From: Nocardioides gansuensis
GTDB lineage: Bacteria > Actinomycetota > Actinomycetes > Propionibacteriales > Nocardioidaceae
Assembly: GCF_003076135.1 (NCBI RefSeq)
Contig: NZ_QDGZ01000007.1
Location: 124,001 to 188,000, forward strand
Length of the DNA stretch: 64,000 nt
Direction of reading: 5' to 3'
The notes below the pieces were generated by a model, which worked only from the letters and a program-made list of their open reading frames with translations, did no database searches and was not told the DNA's origin. Made by a program: the position numbers and the translations under genes. This document shows, in pieces, positions 1 through 8,051 of this stretch. Numbering within the stretch: position 1 is the stretch's first letter; each line of letters starts with the position of its first letter.

Positions 1-1421
1 TTCTGGAACTGCAGGTCCACGGCGCCCCACGCGACGGTCGCCTCGCGGCCGACCGGGTAGCGGTCGATGTAGAACGAGTGCGGCTTGTGCTCGATGTCCT
101 TGAGCCCGGCGAAGAACATCGCGTTGAAGGTCGTCGTGGCCATCTGCGAGACTCCGCCGCCGAGGTCCTCCTTGAAGATGCCGTCGCTGATGATGAAGCC
201 CTCGGTGAAGCCGTTGGCCTCGGTGCGCTCCCCCACGGTCTCGTTGAGGCTGAAGGTCTCCCCCGGCTTGAGGACCGTGCCGTTGACCAGCTCCGCGGCG
301 CGGCCGATGTTGACGTTGCGGTAGTCGGCGTAGGGGAAGTAGGTGGTGAAGGTCGAGACCTTCTCCGTGATCCCCAGCTCGCGTGCCTCCCGCGTCGTGA
401 ACTCCGGGTGCGCGACCCGGGACTCGACCTCGAGGCTGCGCTCCGGCAGCGGCCGGGCGACCAGGTCGAGGAACGCCGCGTCGACCTGGTCCTGGTCGAA
501 GGTGACGCCCGGCTTGGCGGGGATGACCTTCGGGCGACCGTCGACCAGCTGCACCGTCGCGTCGACCGGGGCACCCGCGGTGACCTTGTCCTCGAGCAGC
601 TCCGCGAGCCTCTTCTCGTCCAGGTCGGGCACCAGCTCGCCGTTCACCGGCTGCAGCGACAGGGCCGGGGTGTAGTCCGCGGGGAAGAGCTTGATGGTCT
701 CCCCCTTGAAGCTGATCCGGACCGGGTCCGCGACGGCGGGGTTGGCGAAGTCCTTCAGCGCCTCGGCCACGTCGCCCTCGTCGATCTCGGGCTGCGCCTG
801 GGTCAGCTCCAGCTCCGCAGGCGCTCCGCCTTCGTCGAGGTACGCCGCCAGGAGGGCGTCCTGGGTGTCGGAGGGGTCGAGCTCGCGGCCGACCTGGGGG
901 TCGGTGACCTGGACCCTGGACCCTGCGAAGGTGACCGCGCCGTCGGTGGCCGGCTTGCCGTGTGCGGCGTCGAGGGCCGCGACCGCGGCGTTGAAGGCGG
1001 TCTCGTCGACCGTGACGACCGCCTCCAGCTGCTCGCCGCCGGTGAAGTAGTGCCAAAGCCGGATCGGGTGCCAGCTGTCCTCGCCGCCGGCCTCGGCGAC
1101 CGAGGCCTCGTAGTCGACGGTGATGCCGGCGGCCGCCGGGTCGACCGTGGCCTGCCTGCCGTCGACCTTCACCGGGATCGGCCCGGAGACCCGCTCCGCC
1201 AGGCCCTCGCGCAGCGCGTCGGCTGCCTCGGCCTGCGGGTGGCCGCCGATGCTCACCCCGGAGACCGTCGTCCCCCGCGGCACCTTGTCGCCGGCGATCT
1301 CGTGCGCCGCGACGTACGCCCCTCCGAAGAGCACGCCGAGGCCCAGCAGGAGGCCGACGACGACACCCCCGCCTGACTTCTCCTGGGCGGGGGCTTTGGT
1401 GTTCGGAGGGAGGATCGACAC
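1..1421 (-). CDS. VanW family protein with putative peptidoglycan-binding repeats (3' end cut by window)
   Basis: About 473 residues are visible; the C-terminus lies beyond the window edge. A short basic N-terminus is followed by one membrane segment (about residues 20-40, GGGVVVGLLLGLGVLFGG) and a long extracytoplasmic part. This has repeats resembling the YoaR/VanW-associated peptidoglycan-binding domain (PG_binding_4), then the VanW core (NVNIGRAAELVNGTVLKPGE, GGGVSQMATTTFNAMFFAGL, HKPHSFYIDRYPVGREATV). VanW occurs in some vancomycin-resistance clusters, but most chromosomal copies have no proven resistance role; a cell-wall role is inferred. GTG start at 1421 was chosen because a -10 box sits six bases upstream. 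Confidence 0.85.
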   Translation of the reverse strand, partial: MSILPPNTKAPAQEKSGGGVVVGLLLGLGVLFGGAYVAAHEIAGDKVPRGTTVSGVSIGGHPQAEAADALREGLAERVSGPIPVKVDGRQATVDPAAAGITVDYEASVAEAGGEDSWHPIRLWHYFTGGEQLEAVVTVDETAFNAAVAALDAAHGKPATDGAVTFAGSRVQVTDPQVGRELDPSDTQDALLAAYLDEGGAPAELELTQAQPEIDEGDVAEALKDFANPAVADPVRISFKGETIKLFPADYTPALSLQPVNGELVPDLDEKRLAELLEDKVTAGAPVDATVQLVDGRPKVIPAKPGVTFDQDQVDAAFLDLVARPLPERSLEVESRVAHPEFTTREARELGITEKVSTFTTYFPYADYRNVNIGRAAELVNGTVLKPGETFSLNETVGERTEANGFTEGFIISDGIFKEDLGGGVSQMATTTFNAMFFAGLKDIEHKPHSFYIDRYPVGREATVAWGAVDLQFQ

Positions 1422-1427
1422 GCGGGC

Positions 1428-1433
1428 ATCCTA
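1428..1433 (-). promoter_or_regulatory. -10 box (TAGGAT), leaderless promoter of the VanW gene
   Basis: TAGGAT on the minus strand lies six bases before the GTG at 1421, so transcription would start at or next to the start codon. Supports a leaderless mRNA. Confidence 0.5.
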
Positions 1434-1461
1434 GGTCGGGATGCCTCGAAGTCCCGGATCG

Positions 1462-2382
1462 TCAGGGCACCGCGGGCGTCAGCCCGGCGAACAGGTCGGT
1501 CTCGAGACCGTGCTCCCCGACCGGGCCGCGGGTGCCCTTGGCGAGCCGGTAGTGCTCCGCCGCGAAGATGGCCTGGCCCACGTTGTTGGAGAGCGCGAAG
1601 AACGGCCCGTCGACGGTGATCTGGGTGGCGTGGGCGCGCATCGCGGCCTGCTTGCGGTCGAACTGCTCCTGGGTGGCCTGGATCTCCGCGTCGAGGAGCT
1701 CGTCGGCGGTGACCCAGAAGCCGAGGTCGCCGTCGGGGTCCATCCCCTCCCACACCTCCTCGCCGGCATCGCGGAGCGCGCGCAGCCCGGCGCGCATCCG
1801 GCTCTCGCCGATGGCGATCCAGTAGATCTTGGCGATCTCGTGTGGCTCCCCGAGGTCGAGGCGGTAGGACCGCACGGCGGCCAGCTGGGCGGCGTACATC
1901 GCCACCCGGTGGGCCTGCACGTGGTCGGGGTGGCCGTAGTTGCCGAACTGGTCGTAGGTGACGAGGACCTGCGGACGCACCTCGCGGATGATGGCGACCA
2001 GGTGGTCCGCGGCCTCGGTCAGGTCGGCGTCCCAGAAGGCGTTGTCGGGCCGGTCGTCGCCCGCGATCGCGTGGCCGTCGGGGTGCCAGGCCATCCCGGA
2101 GTCGCTGTAGGTGCCGTAGCCGCCGAGGAAGCGGTGGTCGGTGACCCCGAGCTCCTTCATGGCGGCAGCGAGCTCCTCGCGCCGGTGGTCGCCGAGGCCG
2201 CCCTCCCGGTCGTGGGCGAGGTGCTCCAGCTCGGGGACCAGCACCTCGCCGCGCTCGCCGGCGGTGCAGCTCACCAGGGTGACGCCGACGCCCTCGTCGA
2301 CGTAGCGCGTCATCGTGGCCCCGTTGTTGATCGCCTCGTCGTCGGGGTGGGCGTGGACGAGGAGGAGATGCCTGTCGCTCAT
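1462..2382 (-). CDS. mshB: N-acetyl-1-D-myo-inosityl-2-amino-2-deoxy-alpha-D-glucopyranoside deacetylase (mycothiol biosynthesis)
   Basis: 306 residues, the usual size for MshB. It removes the acetyl group from GlcNAc-inositol in mycothiol synthesis, the main low-molecular-weight thiol pathway of Actinobacteria. The zinc-site motif AHPDDE is at residues 11-16 and a second metal/catalytic motif, HPDHVQAHR, is near residue 155. Both are typical of the LmbE/PIG-L deacetylase family. Mca, the mycothiol-conjugate amidase, is a close relative, but length and sequence style favour MshB. It has its own promoter box at 2390-2395 and is read away from the small gene upstream. Confidence 0.9.
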   Translation of the reverse strand: MSDRHLLLVHAHPDDEAINNGATMTRYVDEGVGVTLVSCTAGERGEVLVPELEHLAHDREGGLGDHRREELAAAMKELGVTDHRFLGGYGTYSDSGMAWHPDGHAIAGDDRPDNAFWDADLTEAADHLVAIIREVRPQVLVTYDQFGNYGHPDHVQAHRVAMYAAQLAAVRSYRLDLGEPHEIAKIYWIAIGESRMRAGLRALRDAGEEVWEGMDPDGDLGFWVTADELLDAEIQATQEQFDRKQAAMRAHATQITVDGPFFALSNNVGQAIFAAEHYRLAKGTRGPVGEHGLETDLFAGLTPAVP

Positions 2383-2389
2383 GCGGTCG

Positions 2390-2395
2390 AGCCTA
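2390..2395 (-). promoter_or_regulatory. -10 box (TAGGCT), leaderless promoter of mshB
   Basis: TAGGCT is seven bases upstream of the mshB ATG (2382). The box sits against the stop codon of the preceding gene (2397), which suggests independent transcription of mshB. Confidence 0.5.
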
Positions 2396-2396
2396 G

Positions 2397-2681
2397 TCAG
2401 GGGGTGTCCGGGCGCTTGATCCGCTTCGGGGCGAGCGGCAGGTCGAGGGGCGGCAGCGCGGGCGGCTCAGCCTCCTCCTCCTCCTCGAGCCAGCCGTCGT
2501 GCTCGTCGACGAGCAGCTCGACGAGGAAGTCGGGCGCGTCGCCGACCACGGCCCAGGGGTGGTCCTCGTCGTCGTCCTCACCGGCCAGGCGCTCGCGCTC
2601 GACGCGCGCCTCCCAGCCGTCGGACACCAGCCGCGCAGCCACGGCCCGTGCGTCGTCCTCGTCGAAGAAGATCGCCCTCAC
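2397..2681 (-). CDS. small acidic hypothetical protein
   Basis: 94 residues, not recognised. The N-terminus [43 protein letters not shown] looks like a compact alpha/beta fold of the kind seen in small actinobacterial proteins. It is followed by a run of glutamates and a proline-rich basic tail (PPALPPLDLPLAPKRIKRP). No signal peptide or membrane segment. GTG start at 2681 was chosen because GACAAT (2688-2693) lies six bases upstream. The start lies only five bases downstream of the Nudix gene's stop, so co-transcription with that gene is also possible. Confidence 0.65.
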   Translation of the reverse strand: MRAIFFDEDDARAVAARLVSDGWEARVERERLAGEDDDEDHPWAVVGDAPDFLVELLVDEHDGWLEEEEEAEPPALPPLDLPLAPKRIKRPDTP

Positions 2682-2685
2682 GAGC

Positions 2686-3108
2686 TCATTGTCCCGCGCC
2701 CGTCAGTGACGCGAGGTGGCCGGCCAGAGCGGCCAGGAACGGCCGGTCCGGCTCGAGCCAGTCGAGCTCGGCCAGCTCGCTCGCCTCGAGCCAGCGGACG
2801 GCGTCGTGCTCGACCGGGTCGGGGTCCGGGGAGCCGTCGACGAGCGCCGCGACGGCGACGGTGAGCACGTGGGTGGTGCCGATCGCGGCCGACCCGGGCA
2901 GCCACCCCGTCACCGCCACGTCCACGCCCAGCTCCTCCCGCAGCTCGCGGACCAGCGCAGCCGCGGGCGTCTCCCCCGGCTCGACCTTGCCACCGGGGAA
3001 CTCCCAGCGGCCGGCGGCCTCGGGCGGCGTCGTACGCCGGGCGGCCAGGACGCGTCCGTCCCGGACGATCGCGGCCCCCACGACGGGGACGGGGTCTGGG
3101 AGGGGCAC
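2686..3108 (-). CDS. Nudix hydrolase, MutT-like (deoxy)nucleoside triphosphate pyrophosphohydrolase
   Basis: 140 residues from the GTG at 3108. The complete Nudix box GX5EX7REUXEEXGU is present (starting GKVEPGETP and ending RELREELGV). It follows the typical MutT beginning (VPVVGAAIVRDGRVLAARR) and the FPGG strand. The family hydrolyses NDP-X compounds; small MutT-like members clean up oxidised or unusual nucleotides, but the substrate cannot be read from sequence. The gene is divergent from the gene starting at 3149, with only 40 bp between starts. GTG at 3123 is an alternative; 3108 is preferred because TTGACT lies six bases upstream and the protein then begins like other MutT proteins. 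Confidence 0.85.
   Translation of the reverse strand: MPLPDPVPVVGAAIVRDGRVLAARRTTPPEAAGRWEFPGGKVEPGETPAAALVRELREELGVDVAVTGWLPGSAAIGTTHVLTVAVAALVDGSPDPDPVEHDAVRWLEASELAELDWLEPDRPFLAALAGHLASLTGAGQ
2688..2693 (-). promoter_or_regulatory. possible -10 box (GACAAT) for the small acidic gene
   Basis: GACAAT matches four of six TATAAT positions and is six bases before the GTG at 2681. It lies inside the 3' end of the Nudix gene. Confidence 0.3.
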
Positions 3109-3136
3109 GCACCGAGTCAACACGACGCCGGATGGG

Positions 3137-3142
3137 TACGGT
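3137..3142 (+). promoter_or_regulatory. -10 box (TACGGT), leaderless promoter of the 3149 gene
   Basis: TACGGT lies six bases before the ATG at 3149, inside the 40-bp divergent spacer shared with the Nudix gene. Confidence 0.5.
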
Positions 3143-3148
3143 GCGGCC

Positions 3149-4255
3149 ATGGCCGACGCCACGCCGTACGTCCAGGGGGTCCACCTCCAGCGCACCGACG
3201 AGCACGTCGCGGAGATCGCCGCGCTGGCGGCGGTGCTCGGGGAGCCGACGGGGCTCGACGGCCTGCTGGGCGAGCTCGAGCACGCCGCGCGCCGCGTCCG
3301 CCTCCCCCGGCTGCTCGGCAGGGCGGTCGCCGAGGCCTACCGCTGGGACCGCTACGACACGCGGGACCACGACTGGTATCCCCAGGGCATCTCGACCTCG
3401 GCGGACGCGTCCGACACCGAGACCGTCGACATCGCGGGTGAGGGCCGTCGGCTGCTCGTGGCGACGTGGCACTCCACCGGCAAGGCCGCCAGCAACCGCG
3501 GCTCGCGGGTGACGTTCCTCGACCTCGACTCCCTCCGCTACCGGCACGTCCTCCTGGTGCTGCCGCGCCTCGACAGGACCGGCGACCTCAGCCTGTCGCC
3601 GCTGCGCATCCACGCCGGCGGCATCGTCTGGGCGGGCCAGTGGCTGCACATCGCGGCGACCCACCGCGGCTTCGTCAGCGCGCGCGTCGACGACATCATG
3701 CGCGTGCCCGGTGACGACATCCCAGCCGACCAGTTCGGCTACGACGGCGCCCGCGTCGCGTCGTACGGCCACCGCTACGTGCTGCCGGTGCGGTTCAACT
3801 ACCAGGCCTTCACAGACGAGGGGCACGAGCGGCTGCGCTACTCCTTCCTCTCCCTCGACCGGCGATCCGACCCGCCCGCGCTGATCGCGGGCGAGTACAA
3901 CACCGGCGACCGGCCGACCCGGCTCGCCCGGTACGAGCTCGACCCGGGGACGTGGCAGCTGCGCACCGGCGAGGACGGTTTCTCACGGCCGCTCGGGATC
4001 GAGGACGGAGGGGTGGTGCAGATGCAGGGAGTCGCCCTGGCCGCGGGGCGCTACCACGTGACCGTCTCGCACGGGCCGTGGATGCCCGGGACGGTGTACG
4101 CCGGCGCGCCGGGCAGCCTGCGCCCGCACCGCCTGGCGATGCCGATGGGGCCGGAGGACCTGGCCTACTGGCCGTCGACCGACCGGCTGTGGTCGCTCAC
4201 AGAGCATCCGTGGCGCCGCTGGATCGTGTCGATGCGGCGCTCGTCGTTCGACTAG
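3149..4255 (+). CDS. hypothetical protein, probably beta-rich (propeller-like)
   Basis: 368 residues, function not recognised. A helical N-terminus (about residues 1-65) is followed by regularly spaced strand-like segments (RRLLVATWHSTGKA, GGIVWAGQWLHIAATHRG, GHRYVLPVRFNYQAF, AAGRYHVTVSHGPWMPG, LWSLTEHPWRRWIVSM). This spacing suggests a beta-propeller. No signal peptide or membrane segment is visible. The open frame continues upstream of 3149, but the ATG at 3149 with TACGGT six bases upstream marks the start; the upstream extension is antisense to the Nudix gene. Confidence 0.7.
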   Translation: MADATPYVQGVHLQRTDEHVAEIAALAAVLGEPTGLDGLLGELEHAARRVRLPRLLGRAVAEAYRWDRYDTRDHDWYPQGISTSADASDTETVDIAGEGRRLLVATWHSTGKAASNRGSRVTFLDLDSLRYRHVLLVLPRLDRTGDLSLSPLRIHAGGIVWAGQWLHIAATHRGFVSARVDDIMRVPGDDIPADQFGYDGARVASYGHRYVLPVRFNYQAFTDEGHERLRYSFLSLDRRSDPPALIAGEYNTGDRPTRLARYELDPGTWQLRTGEDGFSRPLGIEDGGVVQMQGVALAAGRYHVTVSHGPWMPGTVYAGAPGSLRPHRLAMPMGPEDLAYWPSTDRLWSLTEHPWRRWIVSMRRSSFD

Positions 4256-4294
4256 GCCCTACGCGACCCGCGGCAGCCGGGCGACCTGCCTGCC

Positions 4295-4858
4295 TCAGCC
4301 GCGAAGCGGCGCCAGCAGGCCCGCCATCTCCTCGAGCTGTTCGAGCACGCGCTTGAGCTCCCTCGGGCGCCGCTCGGTCGGGGTGAAGGCGCCGTCCCGC
4401 CAGTCGAGGAAGGTGGACAGCGAGCACTGGGCGCGCACCACGATCATCCGCACGTTGGCGAGGATCTGCCGCCAGTGCTCGACCGCGCGCACTCCACCGT
4501 CGACGCCGTAGCCCACGAGCCCGACCGCCTTGTGGTTCCACTCCGGGTAGAGCAGGTCCAGGGCGTTCTTGAACGCGGCCGGGACACCGTGGTTGTACTC
4601 CGGCGTCACCCACACGAAGCCGTCGTAGGCGTCGATCGTCCGGCTCCAGGCCCGGGTCTGCTCGTTCTCGTAGGCGCGGTCGGCGTCGCCTGGCACGGTG
4701 GCCTCGGAGAGCAGGCCGAGCCCGAAGTCGGCGAGCTCGAGGAGGTCGTACGACGCGCCCTCCCGCTCCTTCGCCTGCTCCAGCACCCACTGCCCAACCG
4801 CCGAGCCCTTCCGGCCCGGGCGCGTGCTGCCGACGATGATCGCGATCCTCGGGGTCAT
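4295..4858 (-). CDS. NADPH-dependent FMN reductase family protein
   Basis: 187 residues with a flavodoxin-like fold. The FMN phosphate loop GSTRPGRKGSAVGQW is at residues 10-24, and the family hallmark PEYNHGVPAAFKNALDLL is near residue 85. Such proteins use NAD(P)H to reduce FMN, quinones, azo compounds or chromate. The substrate here is unknown. Single gene, convergent with the 3149 gene, with its own -10 box at 4866-4871. Confidence 0.85.
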   Translation of the reverse strand: MTPRIAIIVGSTRPGRKGSAVGQWVLEQAKEREGASYDLLELADFGLGLLSEATVPGDADRAYENEQTRAWSRTIDAYDGFVWVTPEYNHGVPAAFKNALDLLYPEWNHKAVGLVGYGVDGGVRAVEHWRQILANVRMIVVRAQCSLSTFLDWRDGAFTPTERRPRELKRVLEQLEEMAGLLAPLRG

Positions 4859-4865
4859 GCACCCG

Positions 4866-4871
4866 ACCCTA
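4866..4871 (-). promoter_or_regulatory. -10 box (TAGGGT), leaderless promoter of the FMN reductase gene
   Basis: TAGGGT lies seven bases upstream of the ATG at 4858. Confidence 0.5.
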
Positions 4872-4914
4872 GTGCGGATCGACCGGCCGGCCTCTCGGAC
4901 GTGCAGTGGTGGCC

Positions 4915-6114
4915 CTAAGGCGCGCTCCTCACGCTGGCGAGCTGCACCGAGAGCACCGGGGCCAGCGGCCTCCGGGCCAGCAGCAGTGACTGGTAGGCGT
5001 GGTAGACGTCCGGCTTCCCGGCCCAGACCGTCGCGGACGGCCGGTTGTGCTCGTCGAGCTCGTGGTGCCAGCTGCCCTGCTCGCCGTCGATCAGGAACTC
5101 CTCGACGAAGTCCTCGAACGCGCGCTGCCACGCGGCGTACGACTCCTCCCCCGTGCGGCGGTGGAGGGCAGCCGCCGCGGCGAGCGCCTCCGCATGCACC
5201 CAGTGCATGCGCAGGCGCACGACGGGCCTCCCCTGCCAGTCGACGGTGTAGAGGAAGCCGGGCTCCCCGTCGACGTCCCAGCCCACCTCGACCGCCCGCG
5301 CGAACAGGCCCCGCGCGTCCTCGACGAGCCACGCGGGCGGCTCGTCTAGGGAGGCCTCGAGGTGCAGCAGCAGCCGCGACCACTCGAGCAGGTGTCCGGG
5401 GGTGCAGCCGAACGGGCGGAAGGGGTCGCCGGGCCGGTCGGCGTTGTAGTCGGGCAGCGGCTCCCAGTCGAGGGTGAAGTGCTCCGGCAGCAGGTAGCCC
5501 CAGGAACGGGCGACGTCGTGGATCAGGTGCCCGGCGATCCCGAGGGCCTGGGCGTGGGCGTGTCCGTCGCCGGCCACGTCGCCGGCGGCCAGGAGCGCCT
5601 CGACCATGTGCATGCTGGAGTTGGCGCCGCGGTAGGACTCGCCGCTGCGCAGGTCCGACACCAGGCTGTCCACCACCCGGCCGCCGTCGTCGAGGAAGTG
5701 CTGCTGGACGACGCCGAGCGCCTCCGCGAGCAGCGCCCGCGCGCCCGGGACCTGCGCGGCCGCCGCGCTGGTGGCGGCGAGGAGCACGAAGGCGTGGGCG
5801 TAGGCAGCCTTCGTGGTGTCCACCGGGACACCGTCCTCGGGGCTGACCGCGGCGTACCAGCCACCATGCTCACGGTCGCACACGGCGCCCGTCAGGGCAC
5901 CCACCCCATGGGCGGCCAGCTCCCCGGCGCCCGGCACGCCCTGCAGGTGCGCGAGCGAGAACACGTGGGTCATCCGGGTGGTGATCCAGGCGTGCACCGG
6001 CTGCGACGGGTCCGGTCGCCCGGACCCGTCGAGCCAGAGGAACCCTGACGGCGAGGCCGCCGACGTCCGTGCGAACTCGAGCAGCCGCCGACACTCCCGG
6101 TCGGCGTCGATCAT
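4915..6114 (-). CDS. AGE family sugar epimerase/isomerase
   Basis: 399 residues, the normal length of the N-acylglucosamine 2-epimerase (AGE) superfamily of (alpha/alpha)6 barrels. Family segments include [64 protein letters not shown] and WHHELDEHNRP, whose histidines match the active-site positions of mannose isomerase (YihS-like) and cellobiose epimerase enzymes. It is the last gene of the sugar ABC operon; its ATG overlaps the permease stop by four bases (ATGA). With two GH92 mannosidases nearby, D-mannose to fructose isomerisation is the best guess. Confidence 0.82.
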   Translation of the reverse strand: MIDADRECRRLLEFARTSAASPSGFLWLDGSGRPDPSQPVHAWITTRMTHVFSLAHLQGVPGAGELAAHGVGALTGAVCDREHGGWYAAVSPEDGVPVDTTKAAYAHAFVLLAATSAAAAQVPGARALLAEALGVVQQHFLDDGGRVVDSLVSDLRSGESYRGANSSMHMVEALLAAGDVAGDGHAHAQALGIAGHLIHDVARSWGYLLPEHFTLDWEPLPDYNADRPGDPFRPFGCTPGHLLEWSRLLLHLEASLDEPPAWLVEDARGLFARAVEVGWDVDGEPGFLYTVDWQGRPVVRLRMHWVHAEALAAAAALHRRTGEESYAAWQRAFEDFVEEFLIDGEQGSWHHELDEHNRPSATVWAGKPDVYHAYQSLLLARRPLAPVLSVQLASVRSAP

Positions 6115-6983
6115 CCCTTGACCGACCCCGCCATCAGTCCACCGACGAAGTAGCGGCCCAGCAGGATGTAGACCACGAGGGTCGGGACCGACGCGATCAG
6201 CGCGCCCGCCATGCTCGCGGAGTAGTCCTGCAGCTGGCCGCTCGCCAGGAAGTTCAGCGAGATGGTCACCGGCCCGTTGCGCGAGTTGGAGAAGAACAGC
6301 GCGAAGAGGTAGTCGTTCCAGGCCGACGTGAACTGCCACATCAGCACGACGACGAAGGCCGGCATCGAGATCGGCAGCATCACCGACGCGTAGGTCCGCA
6401 GCATCCCGGCGCCGTCCACGCGCGCGGCCTCGATGAGCTCGTGCGGCACGCCCGCGTAGTAGTTGCGGAAGATCAGCGTCGTGATGGGGAGGCCGTAGAT
6501 CGTGTGCAGGACGATCAGGCTCGGTACGCCGGAGGGCACGCTCAGGGCCTGCATCAGCTGCACCAGCGGGATCATCACCGCCTGGTAGGGGATGAACATG
6601 CCGAAGAGGATCAGCGTGAAGACCAGGTCCGCTCCCGGGAACCGCCACTTCGACAGCACGAACCCGTTCATGGAGCCGATGAACGCCGAGAGCAGCGCTG
6701 CCGGGATCACCATCGAGAAGGTCCGCACCAGGGCCGGCGACAGCGTCTCCCAGGCCCTCCGCCAGCCGTCGAGCTGCCATTCGGCGGGCAGGTTCCAGGC
6801 GCGGCTCGGGGTGGCGTCGCCGATGGTCTTGAAGCTGGTCACGAACAGCACGTAGGCCGGCATCAGGATCAGGAGCAGGAAGAGCAGGAGGAGCCCGTAC
6901 TTCACGGTGCGGGTCGCGACGGACGCATGCGTGCCTGCGGGACGGCTCGCCTGGACGGGTGCCGGCAGTGCCTCGGTGGTCAT
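6111..6983 (-). CDS. carbohydrate ABC transporter permease (MalG type)
   Basis: 290 residues with six predicted membrane helices. The first is YGLLLLFLLLILMPAYVLFVTSF and the last precedes the MalG-type C-terminus GRYFVGGLMAGSVKG. The cytoplasmic EAA loop that contacts the ATPase reads EAARVDGAGMLRTYASVMLP. It is coupled by 4-base ATGA overlaps to the MalF-type permease upstream and the AGE gene downstream. No ATPase gene is in this operon. Substrate inferred, not shown: a mannoside or oligosaccharide. Confidence 0.9.
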   Translation of the reverse strand: MTTEALPAPVQASRPAGTHASVATRTVKYGLLLLFLLLILMPAYVLFVTSFKTIGDATPSRAWNLPAEWQLDGWRRAWETLSPALVRTFSMVIPAALLSAFIGSMNGFVLSKWRFPGADLVFTLILFGMFIPYQAVMIPLVQLMQALSVPSGVPSLIVLHTIYGLPITTLIFRNYYAGVPHELIEAARVDGAGMLRTYASVMLPISMPAFVVVLMWQFTSAWNDYLFALFFSNSRNGPVTISLNFLASGQLQDYSASMAGALIASVPTLVVYILLGRYFVGGLMAGSVKG

Positions 6984-7945
6984 CGGCGGCGCTCCTGACG
7001 GTAGGTGGCGACGAGGTAGGGCACGATCAGCACGGCGACGATCACGAGCAGCACCGTGCCGATGGCCGCGGACTTGGCGTAGTCGCCCCGGGTGAACTCG
7101 ACCCACATCTGGGTGGCCGGCACCTGCGTCGTGTAGTTGGTCTGGCCGGCGATCGCCATGATCAGGTCGAAGACCTTCAGCGACATGTGGCCGATGATGA
7201 TGATCGCCGAGAGGGCGACCGGGCTGAGCTGCGGGAACAGCACGTGCCGGTAGAGCTGCCACTCGTTGCAGCCGTCCATCCGGCCCGCCTCGCGCAGCTC
7301 CTCCGGGATGCCCCGGAACCCGGCGAGGAACAGCGCCATCACGTAGCCGGAGAGCTGCCAGATCGCCGGGACGGCGATCGCGACGATGCCCCAGCGCTCG
7401 TGGGTCCACCACGGGTTCTGCAGCCAGGTGAGGCCGAGGTCACCGAAGAGCCGGTTGAGGCCGGACGACCGGTCACCCTCGGCGTTGTTGAGCAGCCACC
7501 GCCACACGACGCCGGACGCGATGAACGAGACCGCCATCGGGAACAGGTAGACGGCGCGGAACAGCGACTCGCCCCGTACGCCCTTCTCGAGCAGCCAGGC
7601 CCACAGGAAGCCGAGGACCAGGGTGCCGAGCAGGAACGCGCCGGTGTAGAGCAGCAGGTTCCGCAGGGAGTACATGAAGGTGTCGTCGGAGAACAGCGCC
7701 GCGTAGTTCTCGAACCAGACGTAGCCCTGGGACTCGGCGCGGGTGTGCCGGTCCTGGAACGAGGTGTTGAGGTTGGCCGCGATCAGGCCGTAGACGAAGA
7801 CGCCGAGCACGAGGAGCGTCGGGGAGATCAGCAGCAGGGGCGCGGCCCAGCTGCGGCTGGGTCGCCGGCCTGGCGACTTCCTCGACTTCGCAGGCGTGTG
7901 TGGGGCGTCGGGCGTGGTCGCCGACGCTGGCACGGTGGAGGACAT
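6980..7945 (-). CDS. carbohydrate ABC transporter permease (MalF type)
   Basis: 321 residues. A proline- and arginine-rich cytoplasmic N-terminus leads into six membrane segments, the first being APLLLISPTLLVLGVFVYGLIAANL. The EAA loop is EAGRMDGCNEWQLYRHVLFP. MalF-type permeases pair with the MalG-type gene that follows (ATGA overlap at 6980-6983). The start at 7945 has GGGAAAGG nine bases upstream as ribosome binding site. A large hairpin (8002-8043) separates it from the binding-protein gene. Confidence 0.9.
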   Translation of the reverse strand: MSSTVPASATTPDAPHTPAKSRKSPGRRPSRSWAAPLLLISPTLLVLGVFVYGLIAANLNTSFQDRHTRAESQGYVWFENYAALFSDDTFMYSLRNLLLYTGAFLLGTLVLGFLWAWLLEKGVRGESLFRAVYLFPMAVSFIASGVVWRWLLNNAEGDRSSGLNRLFGDLGLTWLQNPWWTHERWGIVAIAVPAIWQLSGYVMALFLAGFRGIPEELREAGRMDGCNEWQLYRHVLFPQLSPVALSAIIIIGHMSLKVFDLIMAIAGQTNYTTQVPATQMWVEFTRGDYAKSAAIGTVLLVIVAVLIVPYLVATYRQERRR

Positions 7946-8001
7946 GGGGCGGACCTTTCCCGGGGGGCCCGCCGAGGCGGGCCAGGGGGCATCGGGCCGG
8001 T

Positions 8002-8043
8002 GCCGGGGGCGGCGGTCGGACGATGCCGACCGCGGCCCCCGGC
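8002..8043 (-). terminator. long GC hairpin between the binding-protein and permease genes
   Basis: Outer arms GCCGGGGGC/GCCCCCGGC and inner arms CGGTCGG/CCGACCG enclose the loop ACGATG. The hairpin begins nine bases after the binding-protein stop codon. Such a structure often attenuates or stabilises upstream mRNA, so that binding protein is made in excess over permeases. No T-tract follows. Confidence 0.6.
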
Positions 8044-8051
8044 CCGGGGCG

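Noticed and set aside
2648..3148. Upstream extension of the 3149 gene to 2648
   Set aside because: Antisense to the Nudix gene; the -10 box and ATG at 3149 fix the start.
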